Notes: generated by a model not told the origin, from the letters alone. Positions 8,357 to 17,562 are shown, counted from the first letter of the stretch. The stretch: 64,000 nucleotides of DNA from Streptomyces typhae (GCF_009755605.1 NZ_WPNZ01000004.1:310001-374000), one strand, 5' to 3'. Program-made: numbers and translations.

Positions 8357-9421
8357 ATGAAGGCGTCACAGGCACGGGCATTACGCACACCCACCGCGCT
8401 GAGCCGCCGTCAGGCGCTCGGCCTGGGCGCGGCGGCGGTCGCGGCGGCGGGGGTGCCGGGCCTTGCCGCCCCGGAGGCGTACGGCCTGCCGCGCGCGAGA
8501 GCCCGCGCGAGCGACGGCGGTACGTACAGCGACGGCAGTACGTACATGGCGTGGCGGGGGCTCGGCGGCGACCAGCGGATCTTCTGGAACGGCGTACGGA
8601 ACGACGGCGGCTGGACCGGCCCGCAACCGGTGCCGGGCGCTTTCACCAGTGGCGGTGTCGCCCTGGCCGGTCCTTCCGGCGGGGCCCTGCACATGGCGTG
8701 GAAGGGCGTGGAGGGCGACGAGCGGATCTTCTGGAACCGCCTCGACGGCACCACCTGGACCGGACCTGAGCCGGTGCCCGGCGCCCTCACCAAGGTCGGC
8801 CCCGCCCTCGCCCCGTACGCGGGCGTCCTCATGGCGTGGCGCGGGCTCGGCGGGGACCAGCGCGTCTGGTGGAACAGCCGGTTCGGGCGCTGGACGGCAC
8901 CGCAGGTCGTCCCCGGCGCCCTCACCGGCTTCGGGCCCGCCCTCGCCGTCGACCACATCGGCACCTACGGGGTGCCGCGCATGGCGTGGCGAGGCGCCGA
9001 CGCGGACGAGCGGATCTGGTGGAACACCTACCGGGGCGGCGACAGCGGCACCAACGACTGGACCGGCCCGCAGCCGGTGCCGGGCGCCCTGACCAGCGCG
9101 GGCGTCGCCCTGGCCGGGCCGCCCGGCGGGGGCCTGCACATGGCGTGGAAGGGAGCCGGGGGCGACGAGCGGATCTGGTGGAGCCGTCTCCACGCGGGCT
9201 CGACGGCCTGGACGGCTCCCCAGCCCGTGCCGGGCGCCCTCAGCAGCGTCGGCCCGGCCCTCGCCGTGTACTCCGGCTCGGTCTACATGACGTGGAAGGG
9301 CGCGGGCGGGGACGAGCGGATCTGGTGGAGCAGGTTCCCCGCCACCACGTGGACGCCGCCGCAGCCGGTCGACGGCGCTTTCACCGCGTTCCGCCCGGCG
9401 CTGGCGACCATCGGCAACTGA
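8357..9421 (+). CDS. Tat-exported six-repeat beta-propeller protein (PLL-like lectin candidate), contains a TTA codon
   Basis: The 354-residue protein starts with a twin-arginine signal (LSRRQALGLGAAAVAAAG). The mature part is six repeats of about 48 residues, each with a core like MAWRG.GGDQRIFWN followed by a WTGPQPVPGA segment; the chain ends PALATIGN, which could close the ring. This pattern matches PLL-like fucose-binding or tectonin-type propellers; a sialidase-like propeller is the alternative. No catalytic residues are recognisable. Leu9 is encoded by TTA (8381-8383), the codon read only by bldA tRNA in Streptomyces, so synthesis may be tied to development. The ATG start sits behind a GAGGGGG ribosome binding site. 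Confidence 0.8.
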   Translation: MKASQARALRTPTALSRRQALGLGAAAVAAAGVPGLAAPEAYGLPRARARASDGGTYSDGSTYMAWRGLGGDQRIFWNGVRNDGGWTGPQPVPGAFTSGGVALAGPSGGALHMAWKGVEGDERIFWNRLDGTTWTGPEPVPGALTKVGPALAPYAGVLMAWRGLGGDQRVWWNSRFGRWTAPQVVPGALTGFGPALAVDHIGTYGVPRMAWRGADADERIWWNTYRGGDSGTNDWTGPQPVPGALTSAGVALAGPPGGGLHMAWKGAGGDERIWWSRLHAGSTAWTAPQPVPGALSSVGPALAVYSGSVYMTWKGAGGDERIWWSRFPATTWTPPQPVDGAFTAFRPALATIGN

Positions 9422-9440
9422 CGCGGGGCCCGGCCCGGCC

Positions 9441-9914
9441 TCAGTCGACGTCGACGTCGTCGAACAGCGCCAGCATCCGCGTCAGCACATGGACGCAGGC
9501 CGTCACGTCGGCGTCGGTGAGGCCGCCGCCGACCTGGCGCAGGAGCGCGCTCTCGCGGTCCAGGACGGCGGTGACGGCCGCGGTGCCCGCTCCGGTCAGA
9601 CGGATCAGGGAGGAGCGCTGGTGGGCCGGGTTGGGGATGCTCTCGACCAGGCCGCGGGACGCCGCCTCGTTCACCATGCGCTGGACGAACTGGCGGCTCA
9701 GGGACTGCGCGCGGCCCATCTGCGGGACGGTCATCGGGCCGTGCTCGCGCAGCAGGACCATGACGGCCCGGGTGCCCACGGAGAGCCCGTCGAGCGGGGC
9801 GGCCAGTTCCACCTTGCGCTGCACCCGCCGGTACAGCGGGCCCACGAGGTCGAACACCTCGGTGAGGCGGGCGGCGAGGTCATCGGGGGGCAGGGGTTCC
9901 GCGGCGTCGGTCAC
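9441..9914 (-). CDS. MarR-family transcriptional regulator
   Basis: A 157-residue winged-helix protein with the MarR layout: an N-terminal dimerisation helix, a recognition region (MTVPQMGRAQSLSRQFVQRMVNEAASRGLVES), a wing containing NPAHQRSSLIRLT, and C-terminal helices. It is divergent from an alpha/beta hydrolase gene, and the shared 115-bp promoter region holds three matching dyads. The obvious model is repression of itself and the hydrolase, relieved by a ligand related to the hydrolase substrate. Confidence 0.9.
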   Translation of the reverse strand: MTDAAEPLPPDDLAARLTEVFDLVGPLYRRVQRKVELAAPLDGLSVGTRAVMVLLREHGPMTVPQMGRAQSLSRQFVQRMVNEAASRGLVESIPNPAHQRSSLIRLTGAGTAAVTAVLDRESALLRQVGGGLTDADVTACVHVLTRMLALFDDVDVD

Positions 9915-9924
9915 GACGCCAGTA

Positions 9925-10030
9925 TGACACCTGAGGTGTCAAGTTGGAGGCCAGGGCGGACGCCCGGCCGGTCCCGTCAACATGACACCTTGGTTGTCAA
10001 AGTTGATCGGAGATGACACCTTGGTTGTCA
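9925..10030. promoter_or_regulatory. Three MarR-type operators in divergent promoter
   Basis: Three 17-bp dyads of the form TGACACCTnnGnTGTCA lie at 9925-9941 (TGACACCTGAGGTGTCA, a perfect palindrome), 9983-9999 and 10014-10030 (both TGACACCTTGGTTGTCA). The second and third are identical and 31 bp apart, three helical turns. The first lies 10 bases from the marR start codon; the third overlaps the hydrolase start codon. The sequence is directly visible; assignment to the adjacent MarR protein is inference from position. Confidence 0.85.
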
Positions 10031-10875
10031 TGACAGACACCCCTGACGTCTTCTTCCTCGACACCCCCGACGGCCCGCTCGCCTACCGCGACTCCGGCTG
10101 GGGCGCTCCGCTGGTCCTGCTGCACGGCGGCTTCGTGGACCACCGCATGTGGGACGAGCAGATCGCCCACTTCTCCCGGAACTTCCGCGTCATCGCCCCC
10201 GACGTCCGCGGCCACGGCTGGTCGTCGAACGCGAGCGTGCCGTTCCGCCAGACCGACGACCTCGCCGCGCTCCTGCGCCACCTGGACGTCGGTCCTGCCG
10301 TGCTCGTCGGGCTCTCGATGGGCGCGGGCATCGCGGTGGACACCGCACTCGAACACCCCGCTCTCGTCCGGGCCCTGGTGGTCAGCGGCGCCGGGACCAG
10401 CGAACCCGAGTTCGACGACCCCTGGGTGAAGGCGATCCAGGCGGAGTGGGCGCGGGCGGCGGCCGCCGGTGACGCGGCCGGGTTCGCCGCCGCGCACCTG
10501 CTGTTCGTGGCGGGGCCGCACCGCACCTTCGACGACGTCGACCAGGACGTGATCGTCCGGGTGCGCGACATGGTCACGCACACGCTGAGCAAGCACACGG
10601 GCAACGAGCCGCCGAGCATCCTGCCGGTCACCGACACCTGGGCGCGCGCCGCCGAGTTGGACGTGCCCGTGCTCGCCCTGAGCGGCGCCGTCGACTCCGA
10701 CAACTGCAAGGGCATGGCCGCGCGCCTCGCCGACTCCGTGGCCGACGGCCGCACGGTCACCGTCGAGAACTGCGCGCACTACCCCAACATGGAGCGCCCG
10801 GACGCGTTCAACGACGCGCTCCAGCGCTTCCTCGACCAGATGGCCGCGGACGCGGTCGCCATGCACGGCAGGTGA
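10030..10875 (+). CDS. Alpha/beta hydrolase
   Basis: A 281-residue alpha/beta-hydrolase-fold protein with the oxyanion segment LLHGGFVDHRMWD, nucleophile elbow GLSMGAG (Ser about 96), the acid near LSGAVDSDN and His in ENCAHYPNME. This fits esterase/lactonase enzymes of the 3-oxoadipate enol-lactonase type; the substrate is unknown. Start choice is uncertain: ATG at 10030 overlaps the third MarR operator and has no close ribosome binding site, whereas a TTG at 10021 has GGAG eight bases upstream and would add three residues. Regulation by the divergent MarR protein is very likely. Confidence 0.85.
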   Translation: MTDTPDVFFLDTPDGPLAYRDSGWGAPLVLLHGGFVDHRMWDEQIAHFSRNFRVIAPDVRGHGWSSNASVPFRQTDDLAALLRHLDVGPAVLVGLSMGAGIAVDTALEHPALVRALVVSGAGTSEPEFDDPWVKAIQAEWARAAAAGDAAGFAAAHLLFVAGPHRTFDDVDQDVIVRVRDMVTHTLSKHTGNEPPSILPVTDTWARAAELDVPVLALSGAVDSDNCKGMAARLADSVADGRTVTVENCAHYPNMERPDAFNDALQRFLDQMAADAVAMHGR

Positions 10876-10890
10876 GGAAGCGGGCCGGGC

Positions 10891-10917
10891 GGTGGGGGGA
10901 GAGGGCCCCTCCCCACC
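10891..10917. terminator. GC hairpin between convergent genes
   Basis: GGTGGGG at 10891-10897 can pair with CCCCACC at 10911-10917 in the 56-bp gap between the convergent hydrolase and alpha-mannosidase genes. There is no T-run, as is usual for Streptomyces terminators. Confidence 0.5.
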
Positions 10918-10931
10918 CACCGCGGAGGGGC

Positions 10932-13900
10932 TCAGACGCCGCGGGCCACCCGCAGCGTCACCAGCTCGAACGGCCGCAGCGACACCGTGAGCACACCGCC
11001 GTCCCGCTCCGGGGCCGCCGCCCCGTCGATCGGCCGCTCCAGGAGGTCCGTCACCGCGACGGACCCGGCGTCGAAGCCGAGGGTGAGCGTCGTCCGGGCG
11101 CGCCCGCCGCGCGCCTCGTGGAAGCGGATCACGACGTCGCCGCTGCCGTCGTCGGCGAGCTTCACGGCCGTCACCACCACGGCGTCGTCACCGACGGAGA
11201 CCAGCGGCGCCACCGCGTCCCCGGCACCGGTGACGCGGCGCTCGGGCAGATTGATGCGGTAGCCCTCCCGCACGGCGTCGACGATGCCCGCCCCGGGCGC
11301 CAGGGCGTGCCGGAACCGGTGCACCCCCTGGTCGGTCTCGGGGTCGGGGAACCGCGGCGCCCGCAGCAGCGACACACGCACCGTCGTGGTCGTGCCGGAG
11401 TCGGTGTCCCGCACGGCACGGGTCACGTCGTGCCCGTACGTCGAGTCGTTGACGAGGGCGACGCCCCAGCCGGGCTCCTCGATGTGCAGGAACCGGTGGT
11501 TGCACGCCTCGAACTTGGCGGCCTCCCAGCTGGTGTTGGTGTGCGTGGGACGGTGGAAGTGCCCGAACTGGGTCTCCGACGCGTACCGCTCGGCGTGCAC
11601 GTCGAGGGGGAAGGCCAGCTTCAGGAACTTCTCCGTCTCGTGCCAGTCGACCTCCGTGTCGATGTCCAGGCGGCGCTCGCCCGGCGCGAGGGTGAGGACC
11701 TGGGTGAGCCGCGAGGCCCCGAAGCGCCGCACGACACGCACGGAGGCGCCCTCGCCCGGCTCCCCCGCGACGACCTCCTCGGCGTCCGTCAGATCGGTCA
11801 CGGAGTGGCGGTAGAACTCGTCGACGTCCCAGGCGTCCCACATGTTCGGGAAGTCGGCGTGCAGCTGGGGCAGGTTGGCGGCGGCGCCCGGGGCGACGGT
11901 CTCGCGCCCGGCACCGATGTCGTACGCGGAGACGACGAGCCCCCGGGCGTCGATCTCGACCCGCAGCAGCCCGTTGTCCAGGAGGTACCCGCCGTCCGCG
12001 CGCGCGGCGATCGCGGCCTCGCCGACCGCCGCGGGCGCCGCGGCACCGCCCGCGGGGACGCCCTCACGGGTGTGCGGCGCGGAGTTGAAGACCAGGGTGC
12101 CGGTGCCCTCGCCCGCGAGGGCCCGCTGGGCCGCGGTGATGATCGCGTCCAGGTCGGCCGCGAGGGCCGCGTACGTGGCGCGGGCCTCGCGGTGCACCCA
12201 GGCGATCGACGAGCCGGGCAGGATGTCGTGGAACTGGTGCAGCAGCACCGTCTTCCAGATCCGGTCCAACTCCTCGTACGGATACGGGAATCCGGCGTGC
12301 ACGGCGGCCGTGGCCGCCCACAGCTCGGCCTCCCGGAGCAGGTGCTCGCTGCGGCGGTTGCCCTGCTTGGTGCCCGCCTGGCTGGTGAGGGTGGCGCGGT
12401 GCAGCTCCAGGTACAGCTCGCCGACCCAGACCGGCGCGTTCGGGTACTCGGCCTCGGCCTTCTCGAAGAACGCGGCCGGGGTCTCCCACGTCACGGTCGC
12501 CGACCCCTCCAGGTCGCGCATCCGCCCGGCCTTGGCGATCATCTCGCGGGTGGTGCCGCCACCGCCGTCGCCCCAGCCGGTGGGCGCGAGCGAGTGCCGG
12601 GCAACGCCCTTGTCCTTGAAGTTCTTGGCCGCGTGGGCGATCTCACTGCCCTTCATGGAGCAGTTGTACGTGTCCACGGGCGGGAAGTGCGTGAAGATCC
12701 GGGTGCCGTCGATGCCCTCCCACTGGAAGGTGTGGTGCGGGAACTTGTTGGTCTGCGACCACGAGATCTTCTGTGTGAGCAGCCACTTGGCACCGGCCGC
12801 CTTGATGATCTGCGGCAGCCCCGCCGCGAACCCGAAGGTGTCCGGCAGCCACGCCTCGTCGTTCTCGACGCCGAACTCCTCCAGGAAGAACCGCTTGCCG
12901 TGCACGAACTGCCGCGCCATGGCCTCCGACCCCGGCATGTTGGTGTCGGACTCCACCCACATGCCACCGGTGGGAACGAACCGCCCGTCGGCGACGGCCT
13001 TCTTCACCTTCGCCCACACCTCGGGCCGGTGCTCCTTGATCCACGCCCACTGCTGGGCCTGCGACATGGCGAACACGAAGTCCGGCTCGTCGTCGAGCAG
13101 CGCCGTCATGTTGGACGTCGTACGCGCCACCTTGCGCACCGTCTCGCGCAGCGGCCACAGCCAGGCGGAGTCGATGTGCGCGTGCCCGACGGCGCTGACG
13201 CGGTGCGCGGAGTCGTGCGCGGGCGCGGCGAGCACGCCCTGAAGCTCGGCGCGGGCTGCGCCCGCCGACCCGTTGACGTCCTGGAGGTCGACGGCGTCCA
13301 GGGCGCGGTCGACGGCCCGCAGGATCTCGTGGCGGCGGCCCGAGTCGACGGGCAGCTCCTGCATCAGCTCGCCGAGGACCTCCAGGTCGACGACGAGCTG
13401 CCACACCGTCTCGTCGAAGACGGCGAGGTCCATGCGCTCCAGGCGGTACTGCGGTTCGCTGCCCGCCGTCTCCTTGTCGCCGAGCTGCGTCGGCAGGAAC
13501 GGGTGGTAGTCGAGGATCACCGGGTTCGAGGCGGCCTCGATGTGCAGGCGCACCTCCTCGCCGCCCTCGGCCGGGGCGGCGACGCGCACCCACTGGTTGC
13601 GCGGGTTCAGGCCCTTCACCGGGGTGCCGTCCGGCCGGTACACCAGGCCCTCGCACTGGAAGCCCGGCATGTTCTCGTCGAACCCGAGGTCGAGGATCGC
13701 CTCGACCGTCTTCCCCGCCCACTCCGCCGGGACCGTGCCCGACACCCGGAACCAGCTGGTCCCCCAGGGCGCGCCCCAGCGGGCGCCCACCTCGGTGGGC
13801 CCTGGTTGTGCGGCCAGGCCCTCGGCGACCGGGACCGGTTCGCCCGGGGCGTTCCAGACGGCTACGTCCAGGGGGACGGAGGCGGGATATACGGCGGGGC

Positions 13901-13961
13901 GGATGCGCTCGTCGAGGACGCGCTTGAGGCGGCCCTCCACGAGGGTGCGGTCGTCGTGCAT
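10932..13961 (-). CDS. GH38 alpha-mannosidase
   Basis: The 1009-residue enzyme lacks a signal peptide and should be cytoplasmic. The GH38 catalytic domain (about 250-520) shows the zinc-binding HAHIDSAWLWP motif (about 260) and the nucleophile Asp in WLPDTFGFAAGLPQI (about 374); MWVESDTNMPGSEA is also characteristic. A GH38 helical middle domain and a long C-terminal beta domain follow. It removes terminal alpha-mannose from oligosaccharides. It is the last gene of the run importer-GH5-GH38 and is separated from the GH5-like gene by a 229-bp repeat-containing spacer, so it may be transcribed from the upstream promoter or from one of its own. Confidence 0.93.
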   Translation of the reverse strand: MHDDRTLVEGRLKRVLDERIRPAVYPASVPLDVAVWNAPGEPVPVAEGLAAQPGPTEVGARWGAPWGTSWFRVSGTVPAEWAGKTVEAILDLGFDENMPGFQCEGLVYRPDGTPVKGLNPRNQWVRVAAPAEGGEEVRLHIEAASNPVILDYHPFLPTQLGDKETAGSEPQYRLERMDLAVFDETVWQLVVDLEVLGELMQELPVDSGRRHEILRAVDRALDAVDLQDVNGSAGAARAELQGVLAAPAHDSAHRVSAVGHAHIDSAWLWPLRETVRKVARTTSNMTALLDDEPDFVFAMSQAQQWAWIKEHRPEVWAKVKKAVADGRFVPTGGMWVESDTNMPGSEAMARQFVHGKRFFLEEFGVENDEAWLPDTFGFAAGLPQIIKAAGAKWLLTQKISWSQTNKFPHHTFQWEGIDGTRIFTHFPPVDTYNCSMKGSEIAHAAKNFKDKGVARHSLAPTGWGDGGGGTTREMIAKAGRMRDLEGSATVTWETPAAFFEKAEAEYPNAPVWVGELYLELHRATLTSQAGTKQGNRRSEHLLREAELWAATAAVHAGFPYPYEELDRIWKTVLLHQFHDILPGSSIAWVHREARATYAALAADLDAIITAAQRALAGEGTGTLVFNSAPHTREGVPAGGAAAPAAVGEAAIAARADGGYLLDNGLLRVEIDARGLVVSAYDIGAGRETVAPGAAANLPQLHADFPNMWDAWDVDEFYRHSVTDLTDAEEVVAGEPGEGASVRVVRRFGASRLTQVLTLAPGERRLDIDTEVDWHETEKFLKLAFPLDVHAERYASETQFGHFHRPTHTNTSWEAAKFEACNHRFLHIEEPGWGVALVNDSTYGHDVTRAVRDTDSGTTTTVRVSLLRAPRFPDPETDQGVHRFRHALAPGAGIVDAVREGYRINLPERRVTGAGDAVAPLVSVGDDAVVVTAVKLADDGSGDVVIRFHEARGGRARTTLTLGFDAGSVAVTDLLERPIDGAAAPERDGGVLTVSLRPFELVTLRVARGV

Positions 13962-14019
13962 GTGGGGTCTCCGTGTCAGGGGGTGGTGGTCGTTCGTGGT
14001 TGCGGTACGGGGTGGTGGG

Positions 14020-14150
14020 TCCTCGCGGGGCGCCCCGGACCCCGCTCCTCAAACGCCGGAGGGGCTGTGGATAGCCCGTCCGGCGTTTGAGGACGAGGCG
14101 CGAAGCGCCGATAAGCGGGGGTCCAGGGGGCGGCAGCCCCCTGGTTACGG
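14020..14150. repeat. Streptomyces-type intergenic inverted-repeat element
   Basis: Two strong hairpins fill this spacer. The first has perfect 15-bp arms, TCCTCAAACGCCGGA at 14046-14060 and its complement at 14079-14093. The second, 14123-14144, pairs CCAGGGGGC with GCCCCCTGG. The wording (CGTCCGGCGTTTGAGGACGA, CCAGGGGGCGGCAGCCCCCTGG in part) matches an element I recognise as dispersed between genes of many Streptomyces chromosomes. It may attenuate transcription between the two glycosidase genes. Confidence 0.75.
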
Positions 14151-14190
14151 GAAGGGGCGGGACTGGGGAGCCCCCGGCAGGGACCCCGCC

Positions 14191-15465
14191 TCAGCCCAGG
14201 ACGTCGGCCGGCCGGACCACCTCCCGGATCCCCCGGGCGGCCAGGTGACCCGCCTCCTCCGCCCGCTCCGCGAGGACAAGGGCGGGCCGCACCCCGTCCC
14301 CCACCAGCGAGGCGAACGCCTCGAACACCGCACCCCCGGGAGCACACACGGACCGCCCGCCGAACCCGGCCCCGGCATCGACGACGAGCGCGGTGGTCCG
14401 GGGCGCGGGCGCGGCCCGGTCCCGCCCCTCCTTGGCGAGCCGCGCCAACGCCTCCCCGGCGGGCTTCACCCGCCCGTCGTTCGTCAGCAGCCCGAGGCTG
14501 TACTCAAGCTCGGGAAAGTCCGCGAGCGACCGGGACACGTCGTGGGAGCACCACCACGTGACACCCCACACGTCCGCGCAGTCGAGCGCCGCGTTCACGG
14601 TGGCCTCGGTGAAGTCCGCGGCCGCGTCCGGCGGTATGAGCGGGGCGGGCGCGCCGACCTCCTGGAGCCACACAGGCCGGTGCGCCTCCAGGGCCCACGC
14701 CTTGGACAGCTCGATCATGTACGCGGCGTGCTGCCCGGTGGCGACGCCATCACGGCCGTGCCGCTGGGCGGTGCCGTTGAACACCCAGGAGTGCACGGCG
14801 GTGACGGCACCGATCGTGGCGGCCTGCGCGGGCGTGAACGGCTGGTCGTCCTGGTACCAGGCGGCGTCGTACTCGGCGTGCAGGTGCAGCCTGCCGGGGG
14901 CGCCCTCCTCGCAGGCGGCGAGGACGGTGCGCAGCCAGGTGTCCGCCTGCTCGGGGGTGATGCGGTCGGGGTCGGGGTGCGGACCCGCCGCGAACTGGTT
15001 GATCTCGTTGCCGATGGTCATGCCGATGAAGTTCGGCCGGTCGGCGAGGGCGGCGGCGAGGGTGCGCAGGTAGACGACCTGCCCGGACACCACATCCGGG
15101 TCGGTGAAGATGTTCCGGCGGTGCCAGGTCTGGGTCCAGGCGGGCAGGAAGTCGAAGCTCGACAGGTGGCCCTGGAGGCCGTCGACGTTGACGTCGAGTC
15201 CCCGCTCGGCGGCGGCGTCCGCGAGCGCGACGAGCTGCTCGACGGCGCGCGGCCTGATCAGGGTGCGGTTGGGCTGGAAGTACGGCCAGACGGGGAAGAC
15301 CCGGACGTGGTCGAGGCCGAGCGCGGCGACGCCGTCGAGGTCGCGGCGTACGGCGTCGAGGTCGAAGTCGAGCCAGTGGTGGAACCACCCTTCGCTCGGG
15401 GTGTAGTTGGCGCCGAAGCGGGGCCGGGCGGCGGGGGCCGCGCCGGTCGTGTCGTCAGACGTCAT
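14191..15465 (-). CDS. GH5-like glycoside hydrolase (possible beta-mannosidase)
   Basis: A 424-residue (beta/alpha)8 hydrolase without signal peptide. It shows the clan GH-A pattern: YTPSEGWFHHWLDF near the N-terminus, HVRVFPVWPYFQPN, the acid/base Glu in TIGNEINQF (about 154) and the nucleophile Glu in VWLQEVGAP (about 268). Together with an adjacent alpha-mannosidase and sugar importer it most resembles the GH5 subfamily that contains N-glycan-core beta-mannosidases; this subfamily placement is my inference. The gene lies 84 bp downstream of the MalG-like permease gene on the same strand. Confidence 0.8.
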   Translation of the reverse strand: MTSDDTTGAAPAARPRFGANYTPSEGWFHHWLDFDLDAVRRDLDGVAALGLDHVRVFPVWPYFQPNRTLIRPRAVEQLVALADAAAERGLDVNVDGLQGHLSSFDFLPAWTQTWHRRNIFTDPDVVSGQVVYLRTLAAALADRPNFIGMTIGNEINQFAAGPHPDPDRITPEQADTWLRTVLAACEEGAPGRLHLHAEYDAAWYQDDQPFTPAQAATIGAVTAVHSWVFNGTAQRHGRDGVATGQHAAYMIELSKAWALEAHRPVWLQEVGAPAPLIPPDAAADFTEATVNAALDCADVWGVTWWCSHDVSRSLADFPELEYSLGLLTNDGRVKPAGEALARLAKEGRDRAAPAPRTTALVVDAGAGFGGRSVCAPGGAVFEAFASLVGDGVRPALVLAERAEEAGHLAARGIREVVRPADVLG

Positions 15466-15549
15466 GCGTGCGGATCCTGGTTCTGGGAGCTGGGGCGGTG
15501 CGGGGCGCGGGCACGGCGGGTGAGGTCGCGGCAGGTCGCGCGGTGGCCG

Positions 15550-16470
15550 TCAGCCCTTGACCGCGCCCTCGCCGACACCGCGGAAGAAGTACCGCTGGAG
15601 GCAGGCGAAGAGCACGATCAGCGGCAGGACCGCGATCACTGTGCCCGCGGCGACGAGGCGTTCGTCGTTGGCGAAGGTGCCGTGGAGGTAGTTGAGGCCG
15701 ATGGTGAGGGTGAACTTGTCGGGGTCGCTGAGCACGATCAGCGGCCACAGGAAGTCGTCCCAGGCACCCATGAAGGCGAAGATCGCCACCACGGCGAGGG
15801 TGCCCTTCACTGCGGGCAGGGCGATGCGGAAGAACCGCTGCCACACGTTGGCGCCGTCCACGAACGCGGCCTCCTCCACCTCGTAGGGCAAATTGAGGAA
15901 GGCGTTGCGCATCAGGAGCACGTTGAGAGCCGAGACACAGCCGGGCAGGAGCACGCCCATCAGGGTGTTGTTCAGGCCGAGGTCCCGCATCGTCGTGAAC
16001 TGGGCGATGATGATGCCCTCGACGGGGACCAGCATGGCCAGGATGAACACCAGCGTGGCCGCCTTGCGGCCCCGGTAGCGCAGCCGGGCGAGGGCGTACC
16101 CGGCGAGCGCCGCGCCCACGCAGTTGGTGAAGACGTTGGCGGCGGCGACCTTCAGGGAGTTCAGGGCGTAGTCCCACACGGGGATGGTGTCGGCGACGCG
16201 GGTGTAGTTGTGCAGGGTGGGGTCGGAGGGCAGAAAGCTCGGGGGCGAGCTGAAGATGTTCTCGTGCGGGCCCTTCAGGGACGTCGAGAGCTGCCACAGG
16301 AACGGCCCGATCATCAGGGCGAGCACACCGAGGAGCAGGGCGTACCGCAGGATCAGCTCCCACAGCGGCATGCGCCGGCCGTTCTCGTCCCTGACCCGGG
16401 TGCGGCCCTTGCGGGCGGGGCGCTGCTCCGTCGGAGCAGGAGCCCCGGCGGTCGTCCTCGACGCGGCCAT
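15550..16470 (-). CDS. Carbohydrate ABC transporter permease (MalG type)
   Basis: A 306-residue inner-membrane permease with six transmembrane helices and the EAA loop (EVEEAAFVDGANVWQRFFRIALPAVKG) that docks on the ATPase. The N-terminal 40 residues are Arg/Pro-rich and cytoplasmic. The start is the ATG that overlaps the upstream stop (TGATG) and lies seven bases after AAGGAGG; a GTG three bases earlier is possible. As usual for this CUT1 class, no ATPase gene is nearby, so a shared MsiK-type ATPase encoded elsewhere is expected. Confidence 0.93.
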   Translation of the reverse strand: MAASRTTAGAPAPTEQRPARKGRTRVRDENGRRMPLWELILRYALLLGVLALMIGPFLWQLSTSLKGPHENIFSSPPSFLPSDPTLHNYTRVADTIPVWDYALNSLKVAAANVFTNCVGAALAGYALARLRYRGRKAATLVFILAMLVPVEGIIIAQFTTMRDLGLNNTLMGVLLPGCVSALNVLLMRNAFLNLPYEVEEAAFVDGANVWQRFFRIALPAVKGTLAVVAIFAFMGAWDDFLWPLIVLSDPDKFTLTIGLNYLHGTFANDERLVAAGTVIAVLPLIVLFACLQRYFFRGVGEGAVKG

Positions 16471-17513
16471 CACGCGTCCTCCTTCCGGTCCGCGCGCAGC
16501 ACGAGCAGCATCAGCGCGACGGTGACGACGAAGATGACCACGGAGATCGCGGAGGCGTAGCCGACCCGTCCGGTCAGTCCTGTGCCGGTGCGCTGCACGA
16601 GCATCACGAGGGTGGTGTCCTCGCCCGCGGGCCCGCCGGTGGGGCCCGCCATCAGATACACCTCGGAGAAGACCTTGAAGGCGGCCACCGAGGACAGGGC
16701 GGCGACGAGCACCATGGTGGAGCGGACCGCGGGGACCGTGACGGAGAGGAACCGGCGGACCGGTCCCGCGCCGTCCACGGCGGCCGCCTCGTGCAGTTCA
16801 CGGGGCACGTTCGCGAGCGCCGCGAGATAGATGATCATGTAGTAGCCGAGGCCCTTCCAGACCGTGACGGCCATGGCGGAGAACAGCAGCAGCCACTGGT
16901 CGCTGAGGAAGCCGACCTTGTCCGCGCCCACCGCCTCCAGGACGGCGTTCACCAGGCCGCGTTCGTCGAGCATCCACACCCAGATCAGGCCGACCACGAC
17001 GATGGAGGCGACCACCGGCGTGTAGAAGGCGGACCTGAAGAACGTGATGCCGGGGATCTGCTTCTGCACCAGGAGCGCGAGCAGCAGCGGCAGGACGACG
17101 AGTGCGGGCACCACCACGAGGACGTACAGCGTGCTGTTGCGCAGGCCGATCCAGAACATGTCGTCGTGCAGCAGCTCGCGGAAGTTCGCGAGGCCGACGT
17201 ACTTGCCCTCGATCAGCTGCCGTTTGTCCGTGAAGGAGTTCACGACGGTGCTGACGAACGGATAGAGGATGAAGACGCCGACGATCGCGAGACCCGGGGC
17301 GGCGAACAGCCAGGGGCTGGTGACGAGTTGGCGCCGGACGCGGCGCCCGGCGGGCCCCTGCCCGTTGGACCCGTTCCCGGCGGTGCCCCGCGCGCCGCCG
17401 CGGTCCCCCCGCTTCCCCGCGCCGCCGGGCGCTCCGGTACGGCGGCCGCGCGCCGTCGCGGGGACGGCCCCCGTCCCCGCGGTGGCCGCCGCGGCTGCTC
17501 CTTGACTCTTCAT
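16470..17513 (-). CDS. Carbohydrate ABC transporter permease (MalF type)
   Basis: A 347-residue permease with six transmembrane helices, an EAA loop (ELHEAAAVDGAGPVRRFLSVTVPAVRS) and an unusually long Gly/Ala/Arg-rich cytoplasmic N-terminus (about 65 residues). It pairs with the MalG-type permease, to which it is translationally coupled, and with the lipoprotein encoded 49 bp upstream. Confidence 0.93.
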   Translation of the reverse strand: MKSQGAAAAATAGTGAVPATARGRRTGAPGGAGKRGDRGGARGTAGNGSNGQGPAGRRVRRQLVTSPWLFAAPGLAIVGVFILYPFVSTVVNSFTDKRQLIEGKYVGLANFRELLHDDMFWIGLRNSTLYVLVVVPALVVLPLLLALLVQKQIPGITFFRSAFYTPVVASIVVVGLIWVWMLDERGLVNAVLEAVGADKVGFLSDQWLLLFSAMAVTVWKGLGYYMIIYLAALANVPRELHEAAAVDGAGPVRRFLSVTVPAVRSTMVLVAALSSVAAFKVFSEVYLMAGPTGGPAGEDTTLVMLVQRTGTGLTGRVGYASAISVVIFVVTVALMLLVLRADRKEDA

Positions 17514-17562
17514 GGCGTACGTTCCCTGGTCCTGGGGTGGCTCAGCTGGCTCGGCACCGGGC

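Noticed and set aside
14020..14150. Attachment site or insertion-sequence end
   Set aside because: The inverted repeats are short, with no transposase or target duplication; they fit a dispersed intergenic element.
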